NCBI GenBank assembly: GCA_038230975.1 | Contig: JBBRMF010000066.1 | Location: 1 to 21,825, forward strand | Direction: 5' to 3' | Length of the DNA stretch: 21,825 nucleotides | Source of the DNA: JANXVV01 sp038230975 | GTDB lineage: Bacteria > Planctomycetota > Phycisphaerae > Tepidisphaerales > Tepidisphaeraceae | Shown here: in pieces, positions 9,373 to 17,477 of the stretch | How the letters are laid out: each line of letters starts with the position of its first letter | Position numbering within the stretch: position 1 is the stretch's first letter | The notes under the pieces: generated by a model | The model's input: the letters and a program-made list of their open reading frames with translations, nothing else | Databases searched by the model: none | Told to the model about the DNA's origin: nothing | Program-made: the position numbers and the translations under genes

Positions 9373-9413
9373 AGAAGAATCCGGTACGTCGGCTACGTCT
9401 TCGGCCTCCGGCT
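9373..9413. repeat. Solo half-copy of the 7123-7209 hairpin repeat
   Basis: AGAAGAATCCGGTACGTCGG and the bases after it match the right arm of the hairpin at 7171-7211 with about four substitutions, ending in the same TCGGCCTCCGGCT. The complementary left arm is mostly missing, so no long hairpin forms. It sits in the gap between the DUF1080 lipoprotein gene and the esterase gene and creates a false N-terminal extension of the latter. Confidence 0.7.
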
Positions 9414-9432
9414 TTTGCTTTCACGATCGACA

Positions 9433-10128
9433 TTATTTTTCAAGCGACTTCAACTGAATATCGCGAATCGCGGCCGTGCATTGGAACGATGCCAGGCCGA
9501 GCGGTTTACTGTCTTCGATATCCAGGCGAAGCGATAGCTTTTTGCCAGTGGTGACCAAATCAATGATTTTTTCGTTGTCGATCCAGGATTCGATTTTGCC
9601 GGGCGTCACGCGAAGGCGGATATGATACCACTTGTTGTTTTCAAAGCGTTGGAAGCTGCGCGTGGCGTTGTGCGCGGCATCTTCATCGTCGATGCTGGAA
9701 ATGCCGCAGACAGTTCCACCCCAGCCGCCAACGATGAGCGATGCAAATGAATCGGTCACGGGAAAAGTCACACCGGCGAAAAAGTCGGTGCCGTCAACGC
9801 GCTTGGCGTCGAAAGACATCTCATAATTCATCTTTGGGACTTTGCCGGTATAGGCGACACCCGTAAGCCGCTCGCCCACCGGGAGGACAATGCTGCCATC
9901 CTCGACGGCAGGCATTCCTGCACCCGCGTAATCCGTGGGTTTCCAACCACCCAGAGTTTTTCCATCGAATAAACTTACGGGCTTGGATTCGACAGGGCGT
10001 GTGCTTGTAACCGGAGCCGGAGCGACCTTGGTATCTCGCACGGGCGCGGAATGGCAGCACCCCGCGACTGACGAGACAAGCGCGAGAATCACGATAGAAG
10101 GCAGCGCGAATGGGTTCAATGAATTCAT
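9433..10128 (-). CDS. DUF1080 (3-keto-disaccharide hydrolase-type) lipoprotein
   Basis: A 231-aa protein with a lipoprotein signal: hydrophobic stretch then lipobox SVAGC (C24), so it is likely anchored in a membrane. After a Pro/Val-rich linker comes a DUF1080 / concanavalin-like beta-sandwich: the family opening SLFDGKTLGGWKP, a central NYEMSFDAKRVDGTDFFAG, the NKWYHIRLRVTPGKIESWID segment and the closing strand IRDIQLK. DUF1080 is now often named 3-keto-disaccharide hydrolase, from a minority of characterised members; a binding-only role is possible. The ATG at 10128 lies 3 bases after the lpxA stop, so it is probably co-transcribed with lpxA although unrelated in pathway. Confidence 0.88.
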   Translation of the reverse strand: MNSLNPFALPSIVILALVSSVAGCCHSAPVRDTKVAPAPVTSTRPVESKPVSLFDGKTLGGWKPTDYAGAGMPAVEDGSIVLPVGERLTGVAYTGKVPKMNYEMSFDAKRVDGTDFFAGVTFPVTDSFASLIVGGWGGTVCGISSIDDEDAAHNATRSFQRFENNKWYHIRLRVTPGKIESWIDNEKIIDLVTTGKKLSLRLDIEDSKPLGLASFQCTAAIRDIQLKSLEK

Positions 10129-10131
10129 AGA

Positions 10132-10935
10132 TCAAGGTTTGGCGCGAAGTGATTCCTGATACCGCCCGTGTCGGCTGCTTGTTCGCCGTTCCAGGAACTC
10201 AATAAGCCGCTTGACGAGCGGGTTCACACCGTTGTTTGTATCGAATTGGGCCATCGCCACTGCCAGCGGTTTTTCGCGGCCGAAGAGAGTTCGGTGGGCG
10301 TCTTCGAGGGCGTCGATGTCGACTTCGGAGATGCCGTTCATCTTTAGGCCCTTGGCATTGAGCGTCCGAATGACATCTGCGCCATCGATCTTGCAGAACG
10401 GTGGCACATCATGGTGAATGCGGGAATATCCACCGATGTACGCAAACTCACCGATCGTCACCAGGTGATGAATCGCCACGCCGCCCATCATGTTGACGTT
10501 GTCACCGCAGATCACATGGCCACCGAGCATGCAGTTGTTGGCGAACACGCAATTATTCCCCACCTGCACATCATGACCGGCATGCACATTTACCATGAAG
10601 AAATTGCCGCTGCCGACGCGAGTGACTCCGCCGCCTTTTTCAGTTCCGATGTGGAGCGTAACACCTTCGCGGAATAGGTTGTTGTCGCCAATCTCCAGTC
10701 GAGTTGGGGCGTTTCGGTATTTGCGGTCTTGAGGCGGGCCGCCTAAGACACAGTTCGGGTGAACAACATTGTTCGCACCGAGTGTAGTATGACCCGTCAG
10801 AACCGCATGACTGAGGATCTTTGTGCCGGGACCGACGACAACGTCCGGGCCGATCACACAGAATGGCCCCACTTCCACATCCTCCGCCAGGGATGCTTTT
10901 GGGTCGACAACGGAATGGGGCGAAATCTTGGGCAT
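10132..10935 (-). CDS. lpxA: Acyl-ACP--UDP-N-acetylglucosamine O-acyltransferase
   Basis: LpxA transfers a 3-hydroxyacyl chain from ACP to UDP-GlcNAc in the first step of lipid A synthesis in the cytoplasm. The 267-aa length is normal. Residues 1-190 are a left-handed beta helix of hexapeptide repeats (for example VGPFCVIGPDVVVGPG). The catalytic histidine is H121 in VNVHAGHDVQVGN, aligned with the AHD motif of E. coli LpxA; FANNCMLGGHV and GGYSRIHHDVPPF are further family signatures. The C-terminal helical region (190-260) is present. It follows lpxC-fabZ on the same strand with a 103-base gap, the usual fabZ-lpxA order. A functional lipid A pathway start is strongly suggested. Confidence 0.95.
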   Translation of the reverse strand: MPKISPHSVVDPKASLAEDVEVGPFCVIGPDVVVGPGTKILSHAVLTGHTTLGANNVVHPNCVLGGPPQDRKYRNAPTRLEIGDNNLFREGVTLHIGTEKGGGVTRVGSGNFFMVNVHAGHDVQVGNNCVFANNCMLGGHVICGDNVNMMGGVAIHHLVTIGEFAYIGGYSRIHHDVPPFCKIDGADVIRTLNAKGLKMNGISEVDIDALEDAHRTLFGREKPLAVAMAQFDTNNGVNPLVKRLIEFLERRTSSRHGRYQESLRAKP

Positions 10936-11038
10936 AATGATTGGGTCGTCAGCGGTCAGTCGTCAGTTGTTCGTCGCAATCAGGAATTTGCATTTCGCTG
11001 TTCACGGACATTGGGAAACCCATAACCGACAAAATTCT

Positions 11039-12373
11039 TCAAACGGGTTCAGCGTCCACCAGCATGAACTTTATATCTGCTTCACAGGCTAATTTATCCT
11101 CAACAAAAGCCTTGCAACGGACATGACCCGTGCGGCTTTTGACTCGGACCGTAATCGCTTCGAGAATCAATTGATCACCCGGAACAACCGGATGACGCAT
11201 CTTTACCTTATCCATGCTCAACAGGACCGCAAGTTTACCCGTGTGCTCAAGCTTCTGACTCAGAAGCAAACCACCGAGTTGGGCCATCGCTTCCACGATC
11301 AATACACCAGGCATAATGGGTGTGCCGGGATAGTGACCCTGAAAGAAAATATCGTTGAATGTGACATTCTTGATCCCGATCGCCTTGTGATCGCCTTGGA
11401 TTTCAAGCACTCGATCGACAAGAAGCATCGGATATCGATGCGGTAGAATGCGCTGAATCCGGCGGATGTCCAAGGCTGCTTCGCGGTGAACGAGCGATTC
11501 ACGCGAATTACTTTCCTGTACATCAAGCAGCCGTCGAACCAGTTGATGGTTCAAAGAATGACCGCTTTTGTGCGCCACGATGCGCCCACGGACCGGGCGG
11601 CCGAGAAGATACAGATCACCGATCAAATCCAGCACTTTGTGCCGGGCGCACTCATCTGCGAAGCGGAACTCATTCTCGATCGGACCGGTTGGCGCGATGA
11701 CCAGGAAATCCCTGGATGTCAGGTGCTTGCCGAACCCTCGTTTGCGAAGTTCCTCCACCTCCTGCTCAAACACGAACGTGCGGGCCGGCGCGAGCTGTTT
11801 GACGAAATCATCATCACCGAGATGAAACGCAAAGACCTGCCTGCCGATAGGTGCCGGGGCTTCGAAATCGTAGATGATTTCCAGGCGGTCGGTCGGACCC
11901 GGAAGGGCGGCAATCGTAGCGTCTTTGTCAGTGACCTGAATCGGCTTTTTGATGATGAGCGGTAAGAGCGGCGAATCCTGCTCGGTCAGGCCTGCTTCCT
12001 GAATAACCCGCACGAATGGCTCGCTGCTTCCGTCACCACCTGGCACTTCACCGGCGGTACCACCGCTGACTTTAACGATCGCATTATCAATCCCAAGGCC
12101 AGCCAAGGCGGCCATGCAATGCTCGATCGTTTCGACGAATAGTGTCCCGTTTTTCAGACAAGTGCGTCGAGGCCGCTTCATCACGTTGGCGACCAGCGCC
12201 TGAATATGAGCGACCTTGCCATCCTGCTCGCGCACGAACGTAATCCCGGCATTGGCCACCGCCGGCCCGATCGTGAGCGTGGCGTCCTCGCCCGAAAAGA
12301 GCCCTGGCCCGGCAAAGGTGACCTCCCGCGAAATTGTCTTTTGACGATCACTGGCCATGGGCAATCGGCGCAT
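11039..12373 (-). CDS. lpxC/fabZ: Bifunctional UDP-3-O-acyl-GlcNAc deacetylase / 3-hydroxyacyl-ACP dehydratase (LpxC-FabZ fusion)
   Basis: A 444-aa fusion. Residues about 8-285 are LpxC, the zinc deacetylase committing to lipid A: zinc ligands H85 (ETIEHCMAAL), H245 and D249 (RFADECARHKVLDLIGDL) and catalytic H272 (AHKSGHSLNHQ) are all present. Residues about 300-440 are FabZ, the hot-dog-fold dehydratase of fatty acid synthesis: H312 (LPHRYPMLLVD), FQGHYPGTPIMPGVL and E361 (VEAMAQLGG). Such fusions are known in Bacteroidetes and several other phyla. A second in-frame ATG at 12358 (MASDRQ) is an equally good start; neither has a clear ribosome site. It heads the lpxA-DUF1080 unit. Both active sites look intact. 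Confidence 0.95.
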   Translation of the reverse strand: MRRLPMASDRQKTISREVTFAGPGLFSGEDATLTIGPAVANAGITFVREQDGKVAHIQALVANVMKRPRRTCLKNGTLFVETIEHCMAALAGLGIDNAIVKVSGGTAGEVPGGDGSSEPFVRVIQEAGLTEQDSPLLPLIIKKPIQVTDKDATIAALPGPTDRLEIIYDFEAPAPIGRQVFAFHLGDDDFVKQLAPARTFVFEQEVEELRKRGFGKHLTSRDFLVIAPTGPIENEFRFADECARHKVLDLIGDLYLLGRPVRGRIVAHKSGHSLNHQLVRRLLDVQESNSRESLVHREAALDIRRIQRILPHRYPMLLVDRVLEIQGDHKAIGIKNVTFNDIFFQGHYPGTPIMPGVLIVEAMAQLGGLLLSQKLEHTGKLAVLLSMDKVKMRHPVVPGDQLILEAITVRVKSRTGHVRCKAFVEDKLACEADIKFMLVDAEPV

Positions 12374-12718
12374 CGAAATTCAACAGTCCTCCGGCCAATC
12401 GCGAGATCCATTCGTCAACCTGGCAATGAGGAATCATGAGTATAACCGTTTGCTGCAAAACCGAAAGCGTGACGCAAACGGGCTTGGGGTGTCCAAACCC
12501 ACTAAAATAATCGTGCGCGATTACGGTAGATTCCGCTGTGAGCTTGTGAATCAATTCGTGGCACGGGCTTCCAGCCCGTGTTGAGACTTTGAACTCGAAT
12601 CGCTGCTGAAGAACTGGTTTTTTTCCGTCCTGATCCACTAACACGGGCTGGAAGCACGTGCCACAATTAAGTTCCCAAGCTCACAGCAGAACCTTCGAAG
12701 TTCAAGGCGCACGGTTAT
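12374..12718. other. Intergenic stretch carrying a MITE-like element
   Basis: A 345-base gap between lpxC-fabZ and the methyltransferase gene. Its main content is the inverted repeat at 12533-12689. A frame of 98 codons crosses it on the minus strand (12348-12644) but runs through the repeat and into lpxC, so I do not call it a gene. The promoter of lpxC-fabZ is presumably here; I cannot point to convincing -35/-10 boxes. Confidence 0.5.
12533..12689. repeat. MITE-like inverted repeat, 157 bp
   Basis: Arms 12533-12582 and 12640-12689 are near-complementary over about 50 bp. The inner 25 bases (GTGGCACGGGCTTCCAGCCC and the next five) match the other arm with one mismatch; the outer part matches through CTGTGAGCTTG / CAAGCTCACAG. 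Each inner arm also folds on itself (CACGGGCT/AGCCCGTG). The 57-base centre has no gene. Size and structure suggest a miniature non-autonomous element or a REP-like palindrome; no clear target duplication seen. Confidence 0.75.
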
Positions 12719-13363
12719 TTAAATTCCCCGCTTAAAGATGTAGTTATATTCAATGCGCGTCGAAAGTACGTAACCGAGGCCACTCATGTACTGGACGTAT
12801 TCGTTCTTGTGAAGATAGTTTTCAAGGACGACGACTTTGGGTTTGTATTTTTTCGTGTTGAAACCGCGCATGACCGCAAGTTCCCAGCCTTCGACATCGA
12901 CTGCGACAAGATCAACATGTTCGACGCCGAGTGATTCCAAAATCGTGTCGAGTTTTCTGACATTGACCTTGGCCTTGATCACCTTAAGGCTGTCGTAATG
13001 CGCGTGCATGCGCTTGTATTCATCCACCACTTTCAGGGCCGAAAAAGAATGGTCGGTGATCTCCGCGCCTTCGTAGTTCTCGCCGGTGTGCACAATCTCA
13101 AAGTCCTGATCGTCCTTGTCTTCGTCACTGCAAGCGAAGGCGTGGATTTCGTTTCCACGCTTTTGGTGCATCTCAACGTATTTTGGGTTTGGCTCAATGC
13201 CGATACACCTCCAGCCGCTCAGACGAAAGTGCTGAGACATGCTCAAAAACTCCGGCGTTGCCGCACCCACCTCAACCATGACCCCTTGATAGCTAATATC
13301 TGGGAAAAAGGTTTCGCGTATGAATTTGTCCGTCCCGAACTCCGCAAAATAGCTCTCACTCAT
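12719..13363 (-). CDS. FkbM-family SAM-dependent methyltransferase
   Basis: A 214-aa class I methyltransferase of the FkbM type. The SAM-binding signature VEVGAATPEFLS lies near residues 30-42, followed by an acidic strand end in CIGIEPNP, and the characteristic FkbM block DLVAVDVEGWELAVMRGF in the second half, then VVVLENYL. Members methylate sugars, polyketides or other small molecules; the substrate here is unknown. A GAGGA site precedes the ATG at 13363. No signal peptide, so cytoplasmic. It is downstream of and on the same strand as the topoisomerase VI A gene with a 107-base gap; no functional link is evident. Confidence 0.85.
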   Translation of the reverse strand: MSESYFAEFGTDKFIRETFFPDISYQGVMVEVGAATPEFLSMSQHFRLSGWRCIGIEPNPKYVEMHQKRGNEIHAFACSDEDKDDQDFEIVHTGENYEGAEITDHSFSALKVVDEYKRMHAHYDSLKVIKAKVNVRKLDTILESLGVEHVDLVAVDVEGWELAVMRGFNTKKYKPKVVVLENYLHKNEYVQYMSGLGYVLSTRIEYNYIFKRGI

Positions 13364-13470
13364 AGTGTCCTCGTTGATGGGCCCGCTTTGTTTATATCTG
13401 GATCATTCACCACTGACCAGCGTTCGCTCTGTGAAGCGACGGAATGTAAAACGAGCCGTGCCGTGTGAGG

Positions 13471-14634
13471 TTACTCCAACCAATCTTTCTTCTTTAACCG
13501 CTCCGGGACGTACTCTTCGGTGACATAGCTGATGTCTTTGGTAATCAGCGATTCCACTTCCATTTTGAACCCGTTGGAGAGCATTTTGGTGATTTCTTTC
13601 TGCCAGCCGCGCTGATCTTTGAACCAGGGATAGGCCATGATTTCGTTGGCGCGCTTGCGGTCGTTGTCGTTGAGTTCGATCTGCACATCATCGGTCAGCC
13701 CGCATTCCTCGTAGTCCTTGGAGCGGACTCCGATGAACTTGGCATCGGGAATAGCCAAACGTTCTGATTCGAACGCGAGGCTGATCGAGCCCTGCTTGAT
13801 GACGCTATAGATGTAGTGTCCCCAGGGGTCGCAATCGAGCAGGCAGTAAATGGGAAGGCCGAGCTCTTCGTTCAGGCGACGGAGTAATCGCCGTACACCG
13901 CGAGGAGGTTGGCCGGAGCCTTCAGTGAGAATGCAGTTGTGCTTTTCCCAGAATCGATCTTCATTGAATCGGCCCCAGACGGTGTCCTTTTCGACATGGA
14001 GTACGAATTTAGCTTCGCACTTTTTGAATTGGATCACATCGGGTTCAGTGATGCTCGGCACTGCATAGCCGCCGCTGCCCATGCGACGACAGTCAATTTC
14101 ATCGCCGCTGTCGATGATCGTGATGTTGCCCACCATCGTGCCGCGCTTTTTCGCATAGACGTGAAGCTCTTCACGCAGAGCACCGAGCGATACTTCAAGA
14201 TCTTCCAGAATGGCATCTGATTCATCCTGACCGCCGAAAGTCTTCTCACCCTTCGTGCCCTGAATGGTATGCAATGCCTTGTAAAACATACCGCGAAGGC
14301 TGAGCGTTTTTTCCGCTTCGATCAGTTCTTTGATACTCTTGCCGTGCAGCACGGTTTGCATGAACTGCTTTGCCTGGCCGAGATTGAAAAGCTCTCTCGA
14401 CGACTTGGCATCCCCCATCTGAAGGATGCCCTTTTTCTTGTTCCAAAGCGTATTCGACCGCGTGCGTGCGGGGATGGCGACGGCGATGTCCTTGCCATTA
14501 AACGCGCTCTCCGAGACGCCGTCGGCAAGTGTGACGATCTTGCCCATCGTTGCGGTGTCTCTCTCTTTGATCCGCTTATTGATGCGGCTGGCCTCGGCGG
14601 CGGATAATTTGTCGGTGGTGCGTTGCTTTGCCAT
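13471..14634 (-). CDS. top6A: DNA topoisomerase VI subunit A (Spo11-type)
   Basis: A 387-aa homologue of the A subunit of topoisomerase VI, the type IIB enzyme that cuts both DNA strands through a tyrosine. Residues about 80-175 form the winged-helix 5Y-CAP domain with candidate catalytic Y118 in LSLRGMFYKAL. A Toprim domain follows: E238 in CILTEGSGQPPRG and the D267-x-D269 pair in LLDCDPWGHYIYS, the metal-binding acids. Length and domain order match the family. The B subunit (GHKL ATPase), needed for activity and usually encoded immediately upstream, is absent from the window: the bases upstream of this start lead into the recombinase island instead. An A/B pair split by insertion, or a B gene elsewhere, is possible. 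Confidence 0.88.
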   Translation of the reverse strand: MAKQRTTDKLSAAEASRINKRIKERDTATMGKIVTLADGVSESAFNGKDIAVAIPARTRSNTLWNKKKGILQMGDAKSSRELFNLGQAKQFMQTVLHGKSIKELIEAEKTLSLRGMFYKALHTIQGTKGEKTFGGQDESDAILEDLEVSLGALREELHVYAKKRGTMVGNITIIDSGDEIDCRRMGSGGYAVPSITEPDVIQFKKCEAKFVLHVEKDTVWGRFNEDRFWEKHNCILTEGSGQPPRGVRRLLRRLNEELGLPIYCLLDCDPWGHYIYSVIKQGSISLAFESERLAIPDAKFIGVRSKDYEECGLTDDVQIELNDNDRKRANEIMAYPWFKDQRGWQKEITKMLSNGFKMEVESLITKDISYVTEEYVPERLKKKDWLE

Positions 14635-14862
14635 TTTTCTCGTCGAAGAGGGTCGGGGAAAATTCCCACGGATCTATTCCCGGTTTTACCGGATATTTCC
14701 AACACGCTCCGGTTGGAGCCTAACAGTACGGATTCACACGAGGTTACGAACAGGGATCCTTTCGGATCGGTTCCTGACAATTCCGAACCGTGCGGAACAA
14801 CACTAGCAAACTTTCAGCCAACTTTACACCTTAATGTCATTCCTCCGACGGGAACTGTCAAT
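14635..14862. other. Divergent intergenic region at the island boundary
   Basis: 228 bases between the start of the minus-strand topoisomerase gene and the plus-strand recombinase. It should hold both promoters and is the natural place for one attachment site of the recombinase. Short inverted repeats occur, for example TTCCG/CGGAA at about 14791-14808 and GGATCC-TTTC-GGATC near 14754-14770. No att core can be identified without the other end of the element. Confidence 0.45.
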
Positions 14863-16704
14863 GTGATCTACTGCCGATTCAGTTCCGAGCTGCAGCGCAC
14901 GGAAAGTATACAGGATCAAGCCCGCCGCTGCCGAGATGGCCTGGATCGAAGAGGAATTCCTCTGGGGAACTTCATTGTTCTGTCCGATGAGGCGATGTCC
15001 GGCACCTGCGAGGCCCGCCCCGGGTTTCAGCAGCTTAAAAAGCTGATGCACTCTAAACGACTGGGGATCGTCGTGGTCACCGAGCAGTCCCGACTGTCCC
15101 GCGGTGACAATACAACCGCGTTGATCAAGGATATCATTTTCCACGGCGGTCGGTTTATCTCCATTACAGAGGGCATCGACACCTTCCAAAAGGGCTGGAA
15201 GATGATTGTCGGTTTCTCCGAAATCCATCATTCCCGCTCCAATGAAGATACCGCCGAGCGTGTTCGAGGCGGCCAGGAGGGACGCGTCGGCGATGGTGAC
15301 GGCTCGGCGGGCGACTATCCCTATGGGTACACCAGCCAGTACGTCGATCCGCAGGGTGCGCTGGCCTACCGAGGCCGGGGCCCCAAGCCGAAGAAGGTCG
15401 TTGTGATTGAACCCTCCGCGACCAAGGTTGTTCAGGAGATTTTCCAAAGGTTTGTCGACGGTGACTCGATCAGTTCCATTGCCCGCTGGTGGGAAGCGCA
15501 CCGACTGGAGTTCCCCAAGATCACCAATACGCACATTTGCCATGGGCATATTCGACGGATTCTGCAAAACACGAAATACATTGGGATTTGGACGTTTGGT
15601 CGGACCACGATGGTCCGGGACGGGAATAACCGCAAGAAGCAGGTGAAGGCGCGGGCGGACCAGACCGTGACGACCGTCGAACGACCTTCCCTACGGATCA
15701 TCGACGCTGCAATTTGGAATCGCGCTAAAGCCCGCCTTGCAGCGCTTCATGAGATCTACGGCCAGAAGCCCACGGGCAAGAAGCGCGGTCCGCGACAACA
15801 TTATCTACTGCTTTATGAAAAATCCCTGTTGGGCGGCCTGATCCACTGCGGCAGCTGCGGGTCGCAATTGTTGGTTCACCGAGGCGGTCTGAAACGCGTG
15901 GCCTGTCCTCTCCACCGGATCGGCAAATGCACCATGGGCGCGGGCGTACGGATTGATCAGGCGGAGACGGCAGTGCTCAAACTGCTTACTACCTTACTAA
16001 AGGCCTATCCCGACTGGCTGAAAGCCGCGGCGGATGCCACCCGAGCGCGCCTGGAGCAACTGGCGCGGTCCGTTCCGCAAGAGTTGGACGACGCCCAGCT
16101 CCGGCTTCATGAGAACTCCGATCAAGCGGAACGGCTGATCGACTTTCTGGTCAAGGGCCAGGATAGCGTCGCGGTCCGCACTCGATTGACAGCGCTGGAA
16201 GCTCAGAAGCCAGCGCTGGAAAAGCGGATCGAGGACTTGCAGGCCGTACGTATGGCACAGATCCAGATGCCCACCGAAGACTGGATCCGCCAGCAACTGG
16301 AAAGCCTATCGACCTGGCTCGATCAAGAGCTGGCGCAGGCGGCCCGGCACCTTCGGCCTCTGCTTGGAAAGATCACGGCCGAATCCGTTCTCGCCCCCGG
16401 CAAAACACGTGGGTTCACGCGATTGCACATTACGCTCGACGGCTGGCCGGCGCTGGCCAAAGTACTGGAAGGCAAACTGCCGGATTCCCTGCTGACCACG
16501 CTCAGGCCGGTGAACGGGGCTTACAGTGAGGCATTTGTAGTGAATCTCGGGAAGCCCACGCTGATGGATACCTGGGCACCGCAAATCGCCGAATGGCGGA
16601 ACCAAAATGTGACTTGGCACCAGATCGTTCAGCGTACCGGGCTTAATCTCGGCAACGCGTGTACCGCCTGGAAACGCTATCACAACGCGCAACCGGCAGC
16701 TTGA
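14863..16704 (+). CDS. Large serine recombinase (site-specific integrase)
   Basis: A large serine recombinase of about 613 aa. The resolvase catalytic domain opens IYCRFSSELQRTESIQDQ with the nucleophile serine encoded at 14881, followed by DEAMSGTCEARPGF and VVVTEQSRLSRGD. A Recombinase domain follows (GDSISSIARWW..., NTHICHGHIRRILQNTKYIG), then a zinc ribbon with CGSCGS and CPLHRIGKC (about 15847-15930), a coiled-coil-like helical stretch and an HTH-like C-terminus (NQNVTWHQIVQRTG). It probably integrates or excises the island to its right. The frame is open back to 14623 but without ATG; residues before 14850 are not protein-like. GTG 14863 trims the first strand closely, so the true start is uncertain. 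Confidence 0.87.
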   Translation: MIYCRFSSELQRTESIQDQARRCRDGLDRRGIPLGNFIVLSDEAMSGTCEARPGFQQLKKLMHSKRLGIVVVTEQSRLSRGDNTTALIKDIIFHGGRFISITEGIDTFQKGWKMIVGFSEIHHSRSNEDTAERVRGGQEGRVGDGDGSAGDYPYGYTSQYVDPQGALAYRGRGPKPKKVVVIEPSATKVVQEIFQRFVDGDSISSIARWWEAHRLEFPKITNTHICHGHIRRILQNTKYIGIWTFGRTTMVRDGNNRKKQVKARADQTVTTVERPSLRIIDAAIWNRAKARLAALHEIYGQKPTGKKRGPRQHYLLLYEKSLLGGLIHCGSCGSQLLVHRGGLKRVACPLHRIGKCTMGAGVRIDQAETAVLKLLTTLLKAYPDWLKAAADATRARLEQLARSVPQELDDAQLRLHENSDQAERLIDFLVKGQDSVAVRTRLTALEAQKPALEKRIEDLQAVRMAQIQMPTEDWIRQQLESLSTWLDQELAQAARHLRPLLGKITAESVLAPGKTRGFTRLHITLDGWPALAKVLEGKLPDSLLTTLRPVNGAYSEAFVVNLGKPTLMDTWAPQIAEWRNQNVTWHQIVQRTGLNLGNACTAWKRYHNAQPAA

Positions 16705-16747
16705 TCATGCCTCGGTGAGTTCCTGACCCCTTCTCAATCCTCTTTGG

Positions 16748-16776
16748 ACCCGGCCTTCTGGCCGGGTTCTTTTTTT
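16748..16776 (+). terminator. Intrinsic terminator after the recombinase
   Basis: ACCCGGCC and GGCCGGGT form a perfect 8-bp stem with a TTCT loop, followed by TCTTTTTTT. It lies 44 bases after the recombinase stop and just before the ribosome site of the next small gene. Confidence 0.88.
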
Positions 16777-16792
16777 GCGCAAAGGAGTTTCG

Positions 16793-16960
16793 ATGAAATC
16801 CCCTCTTCCCGATCCCAGGATGCAGCAATTGGCTCAGCAGGTCGGCGACCTGATCGCCAAACGATGGCTGGCGACCTTATCCAAACCACGGGCGAACGAG
16901 CCACTGGCGATCGCAGATCCAGACCCCAAGTCCGCCGAGGATCCCATTCCGACGGAATGA
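16793..16960 (+). CDS. Small hypothetical protein (55 aa)
   Basis: A 55-codon frame opening MKSPLPDPRMQQLAQQVGDL, with a likely amphipathic helix at residues 8-30 and an acidic, Pro-rich tail ending PIPTE. I recognise no domain. The ATG at 16793 is supported by an AAAGGAG ribosome site 6 bases upstream, the same strong type used by other genes of the island. It lies between the recombinase terminator and the Ubl gene, so it is either the first gene of the conjugation cluster or an accessory of the recombinase module. Confidence 0.6.
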   Translation: MKSPLPDPRMQQLAQQVGDLIAKRWLATLSKPRANEPLAIADPDPKSAEDPIPTE

Positions 16961-17088
16961 ATCGATCACGGTTCGTTCAAAGTCCCTACGCATCAACCCA
17001 AACCGGAGGTACCCACCCAGAGAGCGTTTCGTTCCCCTTTTTCGGATCGTTATTTTTACCCACTTTCAGTTTTTTTCAGGAGATTCTC

Positions 17089-17325
17089 ATGACCATTCTA
17101 TTTATCAATTGCACCGGTGGCGGCTTTGCCGACCGGATCGAAGTCCCCGACGGCATGACCGTTGACGAACTTTTTCAGTCCAAAATGCCAGGTTGCCAAC
17201 CGGCCGACTTTCTGGTCCGGGTGGATCGCCAGCCGGTGGCGGCCAACGAAGTCCTGATGCCCGGTTGTCGGATCAGCATCACCCCCCTGAAGATCCAGGG
17301 TGCGGTCTTCCCCACCGTGGCATAA
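17089..17325 (+). CDS. Ubiquitin-like beta-grasp protein (ThiS/MoaD-type)
   Basis: A 78-aa protein with the beta-grasp pattern of ThiS, MoaD and prokaryotic ubiquitin-like modifiers: a first hairpin (TILFINCTGGG, DRIEVP), the turn DGMTVDELFQ entering the helix, then FLVRVDRQPV and the closing VLMPGCRISITPLKI. It is the likely modifier of the cluster. The usual C-terminal Gly-Gly is missing: the chain ends KIQGAVFPTVA. If it is activated like ubiquitin, the last seven residues would have to be removed to expose G71, plausibly by the JAB peptidase two genes downstream (inference). AGGAG lies 7 bases before the ATG. A terminator-like hairpin separates it from the E2-RING gene, allowing separate control or higher expression of the modifier. 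Confidence 0.78.
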   Translation: MTILFINCTGGGFADRIEVPDGMTVDELFQSKMPGCQPADFLVRVDRQPVAANEVLMPGCRISITPLKIQGAVFPTVA

Positions 17326-17363
17326 CCGGGCCATTCTCTCAAACCTTCAATTAGATAGGCATG

Positions 17364-17400
17364 GGCCGAGCCCACAACTTTTGGGCTCGGCCTATGGTTT
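17364..17400 (+). terminator. Probable intrinsic terminator between Ubl and E2-RING genes
   Basis: GGCCGAGCCCA (17364-17374) and TGGGCTCGGCC (17382-17392) form a perfect 11-bp stem with a 7-base loop, followed by TATGGTTTTT. The T-run is slightly interrupted, so it may be leaky and let some transcripts continue into the downstream genes. Confidence 0.78.
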
Positions 17401-17477
17401 TTATGACAAACCCCATCGCCTTGAACCGAACGCCGCCCCCCGCGCCCGAGAAAGCCCTCCGAGATTGAACGCTCAAG

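Noticed and set aside
9335..9433. N-terminal extension of the esterase frame
   Set aside because: These codons come from the palindromic repeat; ATG 9334 has a strong ribosome site and starts a signal peptide.
12348..12644. 98-codon minus-strand frame upstream of lpxC-fabZ
   Set aside because: Runs through the inverted repeat and into lpxC in another frame; no protein-like character.
14623..14862. N-terminal extension of the recombinase frame
   Set aside because: It begins at TTG inside the topoisomerase VI A gene, has no ATG, no ribosome site and a sequence unlike recombinase N-termini; the catalytic domain begins at about 14851.
14824..15567. 247-codon minus-strand frame opposite the recombinase
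   Set aside because: Antisense shadow of the resolvase and Recombinase domains, which are unmistakable on the plus strand.
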